From Flagellimonas onchidii (GTDB lineage: Bacteria; Bacteroidota; Bacteroidia; Flavobacteriales; Flavobacteriaceae): 64,000 nt of DNA. A program made the translations under genes and the position numbers. The notes under the pieces were generated by a model. The model was not told the origin of the DNA. It searched no databases and saw only the letters and a program-made list of their open reading frames with translations. The first letter of the stretch is position 1. Each line of letters opens with the position of its first letter. This document shows, one piece after another, positions 55,058 to 64,000 of this stretch. The DNA lies in the NCBI RefSeq assembly GCF_004804315.1, contig NZ_SRXX01000008.1, positions 116,021 through 180,020 of the forward strand. Direction: 5' to 3'.

Positions 55058-58000
55058 ATGAAAAAAATAACACTCTTATTATTCCTGGTTTCACTGGGGA
55101 TGATGGCTCAAAAAGCCACGATCACAGAGGAAATAAAACAGTTGAACACCTATGGCTTTGGCACTCCCAATCCGGTTCCCATACTGACAGAGAATCCCAA
55201 AATATTTCCATATTTCAAGTTTGAGGGGTACTCCCATACCTCTCAGAAGAAAGGATGGAAGGTAGTCAAGTTGGAAAATGACTATATCGAAGTATATGTA
55301 TTACCCGAAATCGGGGGGAAGGTTTGGGGAGCGATTGAAAAGAGCACTGGAAATGAATTTTTGTACCGCAACGAAGTGGTCAAATTTCGAAACATCTCCA
55401 TGCGTGGTCCTTGGACTTCAGGAGGAATTGAATTCAATTTTGGAATCATTGGACATCACCCTTCCACTGCTACTCCTGTAGATTATGCTACCCGAACCAA
55501 TAAAGATGGTAGCGTAAGTTGCATTGTAGGGAATCTTGATTTGCCATCTAGAACGTATTGGCAAGTGGAGATTCGATTGGAAAAAGACAAGGCCTATTTT
55601 GAAACCAATGCTTCATGGTACAATGGTACGCCCCTAAATCAATCCTACTATAACTGGATGACCGGAGCAGCACCTGCAACTAACGATTTGGAATTCTTCA
55701 TTCCTGGGAATGGGTTCTTGGAACACAACGGAACTTGGAAAAAATGGCCAATTGACGATAAAGGAAGGAATCTGGCCATGTACAAAAACAACAATTTTGG
55801 AGGCTCTAAATCGTATCACATTGTTGGCGATTATCAAAACTACTTTGGAGGGTATTATCACGACAGAAATGTTGGATTTGGTCATTTAGCTACCTATGAA
55901 GAAATGCCCGGACAAAAATTATGGCTGTGGGCATTATCCAGATCTGGTGGCATTTGGGAAGATTTACTCACCGATACCGATGGGCAATATATAGAGTTTC
56001 AGGCAGGGCGGCTGTTCAATCAGTATTTTCCTGGAGCCGAAAACCCTGTATCACAAGCCAACTTTGACCCTTACATGATGGATTCATGGCAAGAGTTGTG
56101 GTTTCCGATTAAAGAAATTGGAGGTATGGAGGCAGCGTCCGAATATGGTGTGCTCAACCTTGAGCGTGCCGATGGGAATGCCACAATTGGAATCAATGCC
56201 CTTCGAACGTTTAATGAGCCGCTACGGATTTTTATAAACGGTAAGGAGGTTTCCAAAGAAGACCTTCAAATGACGCCCATGCAAGTTTTTGAAAAAACGA
56301 TTTCAGCTAAGGAATCGGATGTATTGAAAATCGTTTTGGGCAATAACAAACTACACTACACCTCTGTCAATAAAACATTGTTGAAAAGGGATTTTGTCCA
56401 TAATCCCGAGGTGAAAATGTCCGAAGTGGAGCAATTGTTTCACGAGGCATCTGAGGCGATGAAGTATCGGGAATACGAGCTGGCAGATGAAAAACTTACC
56501 AAATTACTGGAGCTAAATCCAACCCACGCGAGAGCTTTGGTGCTTATGGCTGAAGCGGAATACAGAAAAACACGTTACAAGAAGGCTTTGAAATATGCGA
56601 ATACCGCATTGCAGCTTGATACCTACAATCCATCAGCCAACTATATGGCAGGAATTACGTATTGGGCACAAGGTGACGCTATCAATGCGCTCGAAGCTTT
56701 TGGCTGGGCGGCTAGGGCAATGCAATATCGTTCCGTTTCTTATGCCCAGATGGCAGAAATCTACCTATTTCAAAACGATTTGAAAAATGCGGAGATATAT
56801 GCCAAAAAAGCGTTGGATTATAACAAGTTCAATATAAATGCAAGACAAGTGTTGTTGGTAGTCTATAGAAAAAATGGTGATGCAGAGGCATTTAACAAGC
56901 AGCTGAACAAGGTGTTTAAGGGAAGTCCTATAAACCATTTTGCCACTTTTGAGAAGATTCAACATGAAAGTAATGACCCAAATAGTATTCTTAAGGGTAT
57001 TCAAAATGAATTTGCAAATGAAACCTTATTGGAGCTTGCACTGACCTATTTAAATTTAGGGCAGAAAAAAGAGGCGTTGAAGGTATTGGAACTGAATGTG
57101 GACGACAGCAAATCCAAACTGATTAAGGCATATTTGATAAGAGAGGGAGATGCGGAAAAGAGTAAAGCTTTAATTAACGAGTTGGCAAATAGCTCGCCTA
57201 ACTTCGTTTTTCCGTATAGGAGAGAGACTATCCCGGCATTGAAATGGGCTGTAGCTGAAAATGGCGATTGGAAGTTTAAATATTATCTGGCGCAAAACTA
57301 TCTTGCTGTTGGTCAAAAAGACAAAGCGGTCGAGCTTTTAAAGCAATGTGGTGATGCTCCTGATAATGACGCTTTCTATAAATTCCGCGCCAAGGCCGAT
57401 GCCAAAAGCGCTTATGAAAGCAAATTGAAAGACTATAATACTGCATTGCAGTTGAATAACAAGTACTGGAAAAACTGGGACGATCTTATTTTGTTTTATT
57501 TGGAAAATGGTAAAAATCAAGAAGCAGCAGCCTCTGGCAAAAAAGCAGTCAAGAAATTTAAGGACAATTATAATGTTGGATTGAGTTATGCAAAGGCATT
57601 GGTGGCTACCAACAATTATGCTCGGGCAATTTCCGTTCTTGGAAAACTAAATATCCTTCCCTTTGAGCATGCTTCCGAAAGCAAAAAAATATATAACAAT
57701 GCGCACGTTTATTTGGCAAAGCAATACATGGACAAAAATCAATTTTCCAAAGCTATTGATTTACTTGAAGCATCAAAGGAGTGGCCAGAGCATTTGGGAG
57801 TGGGAAAACCCTTTAATCCTGATGATAGATTAGCGAACTATTTGCTAGGATTAGGGAATGAGAAATTAAATAAAAAAGACGAAGCTAAAACAAACTTTGA
57901 AGAAGTAAGTAACTACTCAGGGGGCAATAATGCCAGTCTAAATAACTTATTTGCACTAATCGCATTGGATAAGATCGGAAAGAGTAGTGACAAAGAAGCC

Positions 58001-58159
58001 TTGTTGTCCAAAATTAAAAAGGCATCGGCTGACAATCAAAATGCTGAACTGATATGGGCACTGTATCACAAGGATATGGAAAAAGCAGATGCTATTGCGG
58101 TTTCAAATGACATTGACCCAAGAATGATGAACATCCTGAAATATGTTTTGGACAAATAA
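55058..58159 (+). CDS. Secreted DUF5107 - TPR protein
   Basis: A 1,033-residue exported protein (signal MKKITLLLFLVSLGMMAQ). The N-terminal DUF5107 domain at about 30-370 has features that recall the galactose-mutarotase-like sandwich: YIEVYVLPEIGGKVWGAIEK, RGPWTSGGIEFNFG, YNWMTGAAPATNDLEFFIPG and GQYIEFQAGRLFNQYFPG. Tetratricopeptide repeats fill about 460-1000, for example ALVLMAEAEYRKTRYKKALK and ARAISVLGKL. It may bind or act on a carbohydrate while the TPR part makes protein contacts; no catalytic residues are assigned. It follows the FG-GAP gene after 11 bases, so it is part of the second SusCD locus. Confidence 0.87.
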   Translation: MKKITLLLFLVSLGMMAQKATITEEIKQLNTYGFGTPNPVPILTENPKIFPYFKFEGYSHTSQKKGWKVVKLENDYIEVYVLPEIGGKVWGAIEKSTGNEFLYRNEVVKFRNISMRGPWTSGGIEFNFGIIGHHPSTATPVDYATRTNKDGSVSCIVGNLDLPSRTYWQVEIRLEKDKAYFETNASWYNGTPLNQSYYNWMTGAAPATNDLEFFIPGNGFLEHNGTWKKWPIDDKGRNLAMYKNNNFGGSKSYHIVGDYQNYFGGYYHDRNVGFGHLATYEEMPGQKLWLWALSRSGGIWEDLLTDTDGQYIEFQAGRLFNQYFPGAENPVSQANFDPYMMDSWQELWFPIKEIGGMEAASEYGVLNLERADGNATIGINALRTFNEPLRIFINGKEVSKEDLQMTPMQVFEKTISAKESDVLKIVLGNNKLHYTSVNKTLLKRDFVHNPEVKMSEVEQLFHEASEAMKYREYELADEKLTKLLELNPTHARALVLMAEAEYRKTRYKKALKYANTALQLDTYNPSANYMAGITYWAQGDAINALEAFGWAARAMQYRSVSYAQMAEIYLFQNDLKNAEIYAKKALDYNKFNINARQVLLVVYRKNGDAEAFNKQLNKVFKGSPINHFATFEKIQHESNDPNSILKGIQNEFANETLLELALTYLNLGQKKEALKVLELNVDDSKSKLIKAYLIREGDAEKSKALINELANSSPNFVFPYRRETIPALKWAVAENGDWKFKYYLAQNYLAVGQKDKAVELLKQCGDAPDNDAFYKFRAKADAKSAYESKLKDYNTALQLNNKYWKNWDDLILFYLENGKNQEAAASGKKAVKKFKDNYNVGLSYAKALVATNNYARAISVLGKLNILPFEHASESKKIYNNAHVYLAKQYMDKNQFSKAIDLLEASKEWPEHLGVGKPFNPDDRLANYLLGLGNEKLNKKDEAKTNFEEVSNYSGGNNASLNNLFALIALDKIGKSSDKEALLSKIKKASADNQNAELIWALYHKDMEKADAIAVSNDIDPRMMNILKYVLDK

Positions 58160-58172
58160 TCTTTTTGCTGAA

Positions 58173-58976
58173 ATGAAATATATAAAAAGTAAAATAGCAA
58201 TAGCATTTTTGATCCTCTTGATGGTTGCACCCGTTGTAGCACAAGAAAAAGAGGATACTAAAGTAAAGGTGAAGGTGTTGTCTTTTAATATTTTGGGAGG
58301 TCGAACTACCAAAGGAGACTTTAATTTGGATGCTTTGGCCAAACTTATCACTGATGCCGACCCCGATTTTGTTGCGATGCAAGAGGTAGATTACAAAGTA
58401 AACCGTTCCAAAAAGTACGATTTGGCTACGGAGTTGGGGTGGCGAACAAAAATGGCACCCATTTTTGCACGAGCTATGTATTATGATGGTGGCGAGTATG
58501 GTGAAGGGGTATTGTCCAAATACTCTTTCTTGAGCACCAGGAATGTGCCTTTACCTTATAAAGAAGGGCAAGAACCAAGGGCCGCGTTGGAAGTGGTTGT
58601 AGAATTACCTTCAAAGGATACTATCGCATTCGTAGGGACACACTTTGCCCACGAGACTAACGAGGGAAGGCAAGTTCAGGCTGAAAAAATCAATCAGGTA
58701 TTCTCAAAAAACAAATACCCAACCATTTTAGCCGGTGATCTTAATGCAGTACCGGGTAGCGGACCCATTAATACCATGGAAGAAATTTGGCAAACCACCT
58801 ATAATAAAGAAAACCCTGAAGCCACGCACCCATCTGACAATCCTAGGGTGAAGATAGATTATGTGATGTTCCACCCCAAAAATCATTGGCGTGTGTTGGA
58901 GAAGAAAATTATTGCGGATACCTACGCTTCTGACCATTGCGCCTATTTGGTAACGTTAGAACTTATACAGGAGTGA
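58173..58976 (+). CDS. Secreted endonuclease/exonuclease/phosphatase-fold hydrolase
   Basis: A 267-residue exported protein of the EEP superfamily. The frame opens at 58143 inside the previous gene, but the ATG at 58173 gives a clean signal peptide (MKYIKSKIAIAFLILLMVAP, then VVAQ). Catalytic motifs: VLSFNILGG, FVAMQEVD (metal-binding Glu), FVGTHFAHE, ILAGDLNAVPGSGP (Asp/Asn pair), KIDYVMFHP and ASDHCAYLV (catalytic Asp-His). Members cleave phosphodiester or phosphomonoester bonds in nucleic acids, phosphoinositides or sphingomyelin; the target here cannot be read out. Phosphate removal from glycans is a possible role given the neighbours. Thirteen bases separate it from the DUF5107-TPR stop. 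Confidence 0.92.
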   Translation: MKYIKSKIAIAFLILLMVAPVVAQEKEDTKVKVKVLSFNILGGRTTKGDFNLDALAKLITDADPDFVAMQEVDYKVNRSKKYDLATELGWRTKMAPIFARAMYYDGGEYGEGVLSKYSFLSTRNVPLPYKEGQEPRAALEVVVELPSKDTIAFVGTHFAHETNEGRQVQAEKINQVFSKNKYPTILAGDLNAVPGSGPINTMEEIWQTTYNKENPEATHPSDNPRVKIDYVMFHPKNHWRVLEKKIIADTYASDHCAYLVTLELIQE

Positions 58977-59385
58977 TGAATTTATATTTAAAAACATACT
59001 TCACATAAATTTGACTTCTAAATGGAGATTGTAGATACCTTTATATAATAAGGTATAATCCAATTGAAAACCCAAATAAATTTACCCCGATGCGAAGCTT
59101 CGGGTTTTTTTATGGTTGTTCCTGCGAACACAGGGATCCGATTAACTGTACCTGATTTACCCCAAACACTGTGCAGACTTTGCTATCCTTATCGTATTTA
59201 CCTTACGTTAAGCGGCTGATCCTAAACACGGTTCAGTAAAGTTTCGTAGATCCAAATGGGTCATTGGTCAATTAGGAAACCCCATCCGTGAATTCTTAGG
59301 GGGAAAATCTAGCCCTTATTCCTTTTTTTACTATGGATTAAAACTGTTCCAACCTCTTTAATCCATGAACCCAAAATCTTAACCT
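58977..59385. other. 409-base intergenic region before the giant repeat protein
   Basis: It holds a terminator at 59086-59111, a degraded short palindrome (CCTGCGAACACAGG at 59121-59134) reminiscent of the small CCTGCG/CGCAGG repeats scattered in flavobacterial genomes, and an inverted repeat (ATGGATTAAA at 59333-59342, TTTAATCCAT at 59357-59366) 20 bases before the next ATG. No reading frame or RNA gene is convincing. Confidence 0.6.
59086..59111 (+). terminator. Intrinsic terminator after the EEP hydrolase gene
   Basis: CCCGA (59086-59090) pairs with TCGGG (59100-59104); GC/GC pairs extend the stem inside around a T-T mismatch and a GAA loop. TTTTTTT follows at 59105-59111. It lies 110 bases after the stop at 58976 and closes the second SusCD locus. 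Confidence 0.85.
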
Positions 59386-62300
59386 ATGATACAAATGATA
59401 CAAAAACTACTTTGCTACGTATTATCAATTCTTTTTTTGGAAAGAAAAAAGCACGCTCCGCTCGGTTCAACCCTAAACCAAAAAGTATCAAAATGGATGC
59501 TTTTAGGGTTGTTGCTTGTGGGTTCATCAAATGGTTTTTCGCAAGACTTGGACACCTGGTTGGCTGCGGACAGAGCCGTAAATCAACCGGCAGGTCCGGC
59601 AGGCCAATTTTATCAAATTTTAGGATTGGAACCACTGCTGTCAAACGGAGATGAGATATTCACATGGTATGATTTGATTGATGCAGGTGGTGCTGTCAAC
59701 AGACAGAATGCAGTAGATCATCCAAATCCGGAAGATTACGAAAATGATTGGAAACAAGCTTTAAATGACGGGTTTGAGCATCCGGGCGGGCTAGGTTTTT
59801 TAACTCCTACTGGGGCTATACCCGATCGACCTACTTTTCAAAAAAATGTGATAAACTATAATCCCGTCATTCAATTTGACGGTTCTGGAAATGGCCAGGC
59901 GTTACATTTTCGTTCCCATACAAGAGAAGAACATGTTGGTGTGTTTATTGTGTTTCAGGGAGCTGGTGGTGGAAATTCTGCAGAAACAATGAGCCTGTTA
60001 TTTGGCGGTGATATTGAAAATCACCTTAATGATAAGACCAATCTTTCTTTGGGATTATCCAGAAATATATCAAATGAAGATGTTTTTTCGATTGGTAGAA
60101 CCTGGAAAAATGACGGCGGAGGTTTTTTTCAAGAGGGTAGTATTGATTTACAAGGATTGCCCACTATAGGTACCTTTGTTCGAGATGCTGAAAACTTTGG
60201 CAATGAACAGGAAAATTTAAGGACATATGTAAATGGCCTTTCAGATGTTAATACGACTAGAAATCATGCCCAAGCCCAACAAGACCTTTTCTATTTCAAC
60301 AGATTGGGCAAACATTTCAATGACAACACACCAGATTCTCCGGGTAATTTTACAGGTGATATAGCAGAGATATTGTTGATAGATCATTCGGATGGAGCCA
60401 TTGATCAAGATGATATCCAAAGAATTGAGAGCTATTTGGCCATTAAATATGGTATTACGCTGAATGCTTCTGGTACTTTGGGGAGTATAGTGGGGAATGA
60501 TTCCTATGACTACTTGGCAGCTGATGGCACTATAATATGGTCTGTAGATGCAGATTATAAATATGACATAGCGGGCATAGGTAAAGATCGTAGTGCATCT
60601 AATTTACGTTACAATTTACATCAAGTAATTTCAAAAAGTGTGAATTCCGAGGCGCGGGTGACCATTGCGACAGACCCAGATTTCATTTCAGATAATTTTG
60701 ACCCCAATAGAACAGCAATAGACCCTGTACCAAATAGCCCATCATCTCGGCATAACTACTTGTTGTGGGGTAATGATCATAGAGGCATAAACTTGACCAA
60801 TGCAGAATTGCCGGCCCCTGCTACAACCGTTACCCAAAGAATAGAACGGGAGTGGTTAATGCAAAAGACTGAAAATTTGTTTAATATAGATGGCGACCCC
60901 ATCAATGGAGTTAGTATAAGGGTCGATTTGTCGGGTTCTGATATACCGCTTACCTCACCTTGTGCCATCTATTTAATGATTGATACCGATGGTGATGGAG
61001 ATTTCACAACAGGCCCCATTACCTATATTCTTGCAACAAATATAGTAGGCACGGATGTCTTTTTTGATAATGTGGATTTTGAGCACCAAGACGTATTCAC
61101 GATTGGCTATGGCGATTTAATACCACCAACGGCCAATACACAAGTCATGAATGTTTGCGGTGATATGGCACCCGCCTTTGACCCTTTGGAAGTAATTAAC
61201 GAGACCGATAATTGTGATATTCCAGCGGATCTTGTTATAACACATGAGGGAGATTCAGCTCCTCCAGTTGGTTCCGACCCTGCAGTAATTACCCGAACCT
61301 ATAGGGTAACCGATACTTCTGGCAATTTCACCCTCGTAGACCAGACCATAAACCTATATCCACCACCCAATGCTGGTACTAACAATGTGATAAATATTTG
61401 CGTGGATGACCCATCTGTTGATCTTTTTGCAAGTTTAGGAGGAATGCCTGATGTAGGCGGTAGCTGGAATGATGATGATATGGTAATGGTAAATTTAGTG
61501 GATCCGTCCAACGTGGACTTTAATGGAGTTCCTGTAGGCATATATGGTTTTACCTATACAGTTAGCCCTTCCAATCCATCTTCTCCTTGTGCTAATGTCG
61601 ATGCAAAAGTAATTGTTACTATAAACGATAATCCAACGGTAGCTGTAGCGGGGCCCGATATTTCCCAGTGCAACGATGGTAACTTTGTCATGGCCGCCAA
61701 TGCTCCGGTGGTGGGCACGGGTGAATGGACACAGACATCAGGGCCTTTAGTATCAACATTGACCCTAAATAGTCCCATGGCCATTTTTACAGGACTACCG
61801 GCAGGCAGTTCTGCGACGCTCAGGTGGACAATCTCAAACGGTAGCTGTCTCGATAGTTTTGATGAGGTTGTAATCACCAATGATGCGCAGCCCGTGGTCG
61901 ATGCTGGTTCTAATGAAGAAATTTGTGAGACAGGTTCTTTTGATTTATCTACATCATCCACTCCTCCATCAACTGTTAATTCCAGCTCCCTTTTATGGTC
62001 ATCGGCAGGAGATGGTTCGTTCGATTTTAGCAATGTGTTGACTCCGATTTACACCCCAGGTGCAACGGACATTGACAATGGTTCTGTGGAATTGACTCTT
62101 AGGGCCAATGGCAATGGAAATTGTCCACCCGTAGAAGATAAGATGATATTGACAATTGATGAACAACCCGTTGTTGATTTGGGGCTTGATGACGAAACTT
62201 GCGGTGTGGATCCCTATGTAGTGGCGGCTGCCTTTGCTGATAAATATGATGGCTCCTTGGTATGGGACCATAATGGTAATGGGGATTTTGTTGATGCAAC

Positions 62301-64000
62301 AGTGGTCAACGTGGTGTACGAACCCGATCCAACGGACGTCGGCACGGTGGTAACCCTTACCCTTACGGTGAACAGTGCAGGTGCTTGTTTTAGCGCTGAA
62401 GATGAAATGAACCTTACAATAAAAACACGGCCAGAAATTGATGCGAACATTTCTGATATTACAACATGTGGGGGAGATGGAACTATCAATTTGACTTTTG
62501 ATAATGTGCCGAATGGTAGTTATACGATAACTTATGACGGGGGCAGTTTTCCAAATGTTTCGGTGGTTGACGAGGAGGCAACCATAAATGCCCCACAAGG
62601 AACATATAACAATCTTAGCATAATGGTCGATGGTTGTTTGTCAGTGGAAACCGATAACCCAAGTGTTACCCTTACCGACCCACCACCACCAGATGCCGAT
62701 GCGTATGAGCCTGATGGCACAACAGTTTTTAATGAATGTGGACTAACCCATACGGTTGATGCACTTACCGCTATTGGAACAGGAACATGGACGCAAATAT
62801 TAGGTCCTGGAAACTTGTTCTTCGAAACAGATGCCAATGACCCGGACCAGACCTTTACCGTTGACCAGTACGGGACATACACCTTCAGGTGGACGGATGT
62901 TAACGGCACGTGCGTTGATTTTGATGAGATAATGGTGAACTTTTACGAGGTCCCGACGGTTGCCGACGCGGGCTCCGATATTTCCCAGTGCAACGATGAT
63001 AACTTTGTCATGTCTGCCAATCTTGCCACGGTCGGCACAGGGGTATGGAGCCAAGTGAGCGGCCCTGCAGTGGGCATTACGAATATTAACGATCCGGCGA
63101 CAACCGTCACAGGGCTTGCCGTTGGGAACAGTGCTACATTGAGGTGGACAATATCAAACGGCAGCTGTCTGGCCACCTTTGACGAGGTTGTGATTACTAA
63201 CAATGCGCTCCCGACGGCGGACCTCACTAGCAGCGATGCCGACGATGAGATTTGTGCGGGGGACAATGTGGTCTTCACGGGCTCGGGCGGTGACGAGTAC
63301 GAATTCCTTGTTGACGGGGGCATCATGCAGGCGCTCTCCCCGGACGACACCTATGACACCACGTCCCTGTCCGACGGCCAGGTGATAACGGTAAGGGTTG
63401 TGGACACGGCCACGGGCTGTGAAGCGACCAGTACGGGGATAGCGATGACGGTGAACCCGCTCCCTACGATCTCGGTGGCGGCCACTTCCGACCCGAGCAC
63501 CTGCGGTGGCAGTGATGGCTCGATAACGCTCACCTTCACCGATGTTCCCGACGGCAACCATGACATTGTCCATGACGGGGGGACCTTCAATGCGGTCCCT
63601 GTCGCTGGCAACTCGGCGACGATAAGCGGGCTTGTGGCGGGCAGCTACGACAATTTAAGGGTAACGGTCTCCGGCTGTACCTCTTTGGAGGACCCCAACG
63701 TTACGCTCACGGACCCTGTGGTCCCTACGATCTCGGTGGCGGCCACTTCCGACCCGAGCACCTGCGGTGGCAGTGATGGCTCGATAACGCTCACCTTCAC
63801 CGATGTTCCCGACGGCAACCATGACATTGTCCATGACGGGGGGACCTTCAATGCGGTCCCTGTCGCTGGCAACTCGGCGACGATAAGCGGGCTTGTGGCG
63901 GGCAGCTACGACAATTTAAGGGTAACGGTCTCCGGCTGTACCTCTTTGGAGGACCCCAACGTTACGCTCACGGACCCTGTGGTCCCTACGGCTGACCTCA
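59386..64000 (+). CDS. Giant secreted repeat protein (LamG/DUF8202-like, HYR-like, SprB-like repeats), partial
   Basis: One frame stays open from the ATG at 59386 to the right edge (about 1,538 codons) with no stop. The start is uncertain: 59386, 59395 or the ATG at 59497, which begins the hydrophobic signal MLLGLLLVGSSNGFSQ. The mature protein opens with a concanavalin/LamG-like domain (LDTWLAADRAVNQPAGPAGQ, later VINYNPVIQFDGSGNGQALH), then the conserved ESYLAIKYGITLNASG and a DUF8202-like part (YDIAGIGKDRSASNLRYN, DTDGDGDFTTG). Further on come a HYR-like domain (near 61150-61360) and Ig/SprB-like repeats. Similar proteins carry a C-terminal type IX secretion or gliding-associated domain, which would lie outside the window. 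Likely a cell-surface adhesin. Confidence 0.88.
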   Translation, partial: MIQMIQKLLCYVLSILFLERKKHAPLGSTLNQKVSKWMLLGLLLVGSSNGFSQDLDTWLAADRAVNQPAGPAGQFYQILGLEPLLSNGDEIFTWYDLIDAGGAVNRQNAVDHPNPEDYENDWKQALNDGFEHPGGLGFLTPTGAIPDRPTFQKNVINYNPVIQFDGSGNGQALHFRSHTREEHVGVFIVFQGAGGGNSAETMSLLFGGDIENHLNDKTNLSLGLSRNISNEDVFSIGRTWKNDGGGFFQEGSIDLQGLPTIGTFVRDAENFGNEQENLRTYVNGLSDVNTTRNHAQAQQDLFYFNRLGKHFNDNTPDSPGNFTGDIAEILLIDHSDGAIDQDDIQRIESYLAIKYGITLNASGTLGSIVGNDSYDYLAADGTIIWSVDADYKYDIAGIGKDRSASNLRYNLHQVISKSVNSEARVTIATDPDFISDNFDPNRTAIDPVPNSPSSRHNYLLWGNDHRGINLTNAELPAPATTVTQRIEREWLMQKTENLFNIDGDPINGVSIRVDLSGSDIPLTSPCAIYLMIDTDGDGDFTTGPITYILATNIVGTDVFFDNVDFEHQDVFTIGYGDLIPPTANTQVMNVCGDMAPAFDPLEVINETDNCDIPADLVITHEGDSAPPVGSDPAVITRTYRVTDTSGNFTLVDQTINLYPPPNAGTNNVINICVDDPSVDLFASLGGMPDVGGSWNDDDMVMVNLVDPSNVDFNGVPVGIYGFTYTVSPSNPSSPCANVDAKVIVTINDNPTVAVAGPDISQCNDGNFVMAANAPVVGTGEWTQTSGPLVSTLTLNSPMAIFTGLPAGSSATLRWTISNGSCLDSFDEVVITNDAQPVVDAGSNEEICETGSFDLSTSSTPPSTVNSSSLLWSSAGDGSFDFSNVLTPIYTPGATDIDNGSVELTLRANGNGNCPPVEDKMILTIDEQPVVDLGLDDETCGVDPYVVAAAFADKYDGSLVWDHNGNGDFVDATVVNVVYEPDPTDVGTVVTLTLTVNSAGACFSAEDEMNLTIKTRPEIDANISDITTCGGDGTINLTFDNVPNGSYTITYDGGSFPNVSVVDEEATINAPQGTYNNLSIMVDGCLSVETDNPSVTLTDPPPPDADAYEPDGTTVFNECGLTHTVDALTAIGTGTWTQILGPGNLFFETDANDPDQTFTVDQYGTYTFRWTDVNGTCVDFDEIMVNFYEVPTVADAGSDISQCNDDNFVMSANLATVGTGVWSQVSGPAVGITNINDPATTVTGLAVGNSATLRWTISNGSCLATFDEVVITNNALPTADLTSSDADDEICAGDNVVFTGSGGDEYEFLVDGGIMQALSPDDTYDTTSLSDGQVITVRVVDTATGCEATSTGIAMTVNPLPTISVAATSDPSTCGGSDGSITLTFTDVPDGNHDIVHDGGTFNAVPVAGNSATISGLVAGSYDNLRVTVSGCTSLEDPNVTLTDPVVPTISVAATSDPSTCGGSDGSITLTFTDVPDGNHDIVHDGGTFNAVPVAGNSATISGLVAGSYDNLRVTVSGCTSLEDPNVTLTDPVVPTADL
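61657..61890 (+). repeat. 78-residue domain repeat, copy A
   Basis: This stretch encodes DISQCNDGNFVMAANAPVVG onward through LRWTISNGSCLDSFDEVVIT. It is homologous, at identical length, to 62977-63210. Both copies share the opening bases GATATTTCCCAGTGCAACGA exactly, although the rest has drifted and copy B is more G+C-rich. Confidence 0.85.
62977..63210 (+). repeat. 78-residue domain repeat, copy B
   Basis: Second copy of the domain at 61657-61890, encoding DISQCNDDNFVMSANLATVG onward through LRWTISNGSCLATFDEVVIT. It lies near the start of the G+C-rich end of the gene. Confidence 0.85.
63461..63982 (+). repeat. Two perfect 261-bp tandem repeats (87-residue SprB-like unit)
   Basis: 63461-63721 and 63722-63982 appear identical base for base. 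Each encodes PTISVAATSDPSTCGGSDGS onward to SLEDPNVTLTDPV. A third copy begins at 63983 but diverges after eight bases, into text like that at 63210 (PTADL). A more distant, A+T-rich version of the same unit is at about 62449-62685. Identity at DNA level points to recent duplication or ongoing homogenisation; it may also collapse in short-read assemblies. Confidence 0.95.

Noticed and set aside
59333..59366. Inverted repeat before the giant gene as an invertible promoter
   Set aside because: The 10-bp arms enclose only 14 bases, too little to hold a promoter, and no recombinase gene is nearby.
62532..63872. Several long minus-strand open frames opposite the giant repeat protein, two of which give the same peptide
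   Set aside because: They are antisense shadows of the G+C-rich repeats; the plus-strand frame is continuous and has recognisable domains, and the duplicated peptide simply mirrors the tandem DNA repeat.
63461..63982. Possible CRISPR array
   Set aside because: The units are 261 bp, directly adjacent, without spacers, and code in frame for a protein domain.

Overview
The window looks like a chromosomal segment of a marine-type member of the Bacteroidota, most likely family Flavobacteriaceae. The evidence is two SusC/SusD outer-membrane pairs with STN-domain receptors, ECF sigma and FecR-type anti-sigma pairs, many lipoproteins and Tat-exported proteins, a modest G+C content and A-rich leaders instead of Shine-Dalgarno sites. 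Genus cannot be assigned from sequence reading alone. No rRNA, tRNA, CRISPR array or insertion sequence was seen.

Layout. (1) 1-7646: a SusC/SusD module with its FecR anti-sigma factor on the minus strand, a divergent ECF sigma gene, and the start of an FG-GAP lipoprotein that runs off the left edge. (2) 7662-23177: eight tightly spaced minus-strand genes, read from right to left: GH92, Na+/solute symporter, GH130 phosphorylase, CBM9-like protein, GH92, GH92, GH20, GH92. This is the enzyme set expected for trimming high-mannose or complex N-glycans: mannose removal outside the cytoplasm, GlcNAc removal, then cytoplasmic phosphorolysis of a Man-beta-1,4-GlcNAc-type disaccharide. (3) 23400-25189: a LytS-type histidine kinase and LytTR response regulator, divergent from the GH92 operon. 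(4) 25355-33134: a five-gene operon resembling planctomycete cytochrome modules: PSCyt1/DUF1549/DUF1553, DUF1501, a beta-propeller protein, a discoidin-like lipoprotein, and a DUF2231-cytochrome-LRR fusion. (5) 33138-44475: a LacI regulator divergent from a nine-gene operon holding SDR mannonate oxidoreductase, UxuA, UxaC, a three-part TRAP transporter, a double DUF1080 lipoprotein and two Tat-exported Gfo/Idh/MocA oxidoreductases. (6) 44630-58976: a second sigma/FecR/SusC/SusD/FG-GAP module, whose susD is broken by a one-base frameshift, followed by a DUF5107-TPR protein and a secreted EEP-fold hydrolase. (7) 59386-64000: the first ~1,540 codons of a giant secreted repeat protein, open at the right edge, whose G+C content rises sharply in its last kilobase.

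How the genes fit together. The sigma/FecR/STN-receptor sets are cell-surface signalling units that sense their own ligand through SusC. Regions 2 and 5 are catabolic: region 2 deals with mannose/GlcNAc glycans and region 5 with glucuronate or glucuronides. Region 5 converts glucuronate to 2-keto-3-deoxygluconate; the KDG kinase and aldolase are not here. The DUF1080 plus Gfo/Idh/MocA trio suggests a periplasmic oxidation-elimination route for cutting glycosidic bonds feeding the uronate pathway. Region 4 is the least understood block. It shares a C-terminal glycan-binding-like domain pair with the GH20 enzyme of region 2, which hints that it acts on related material.
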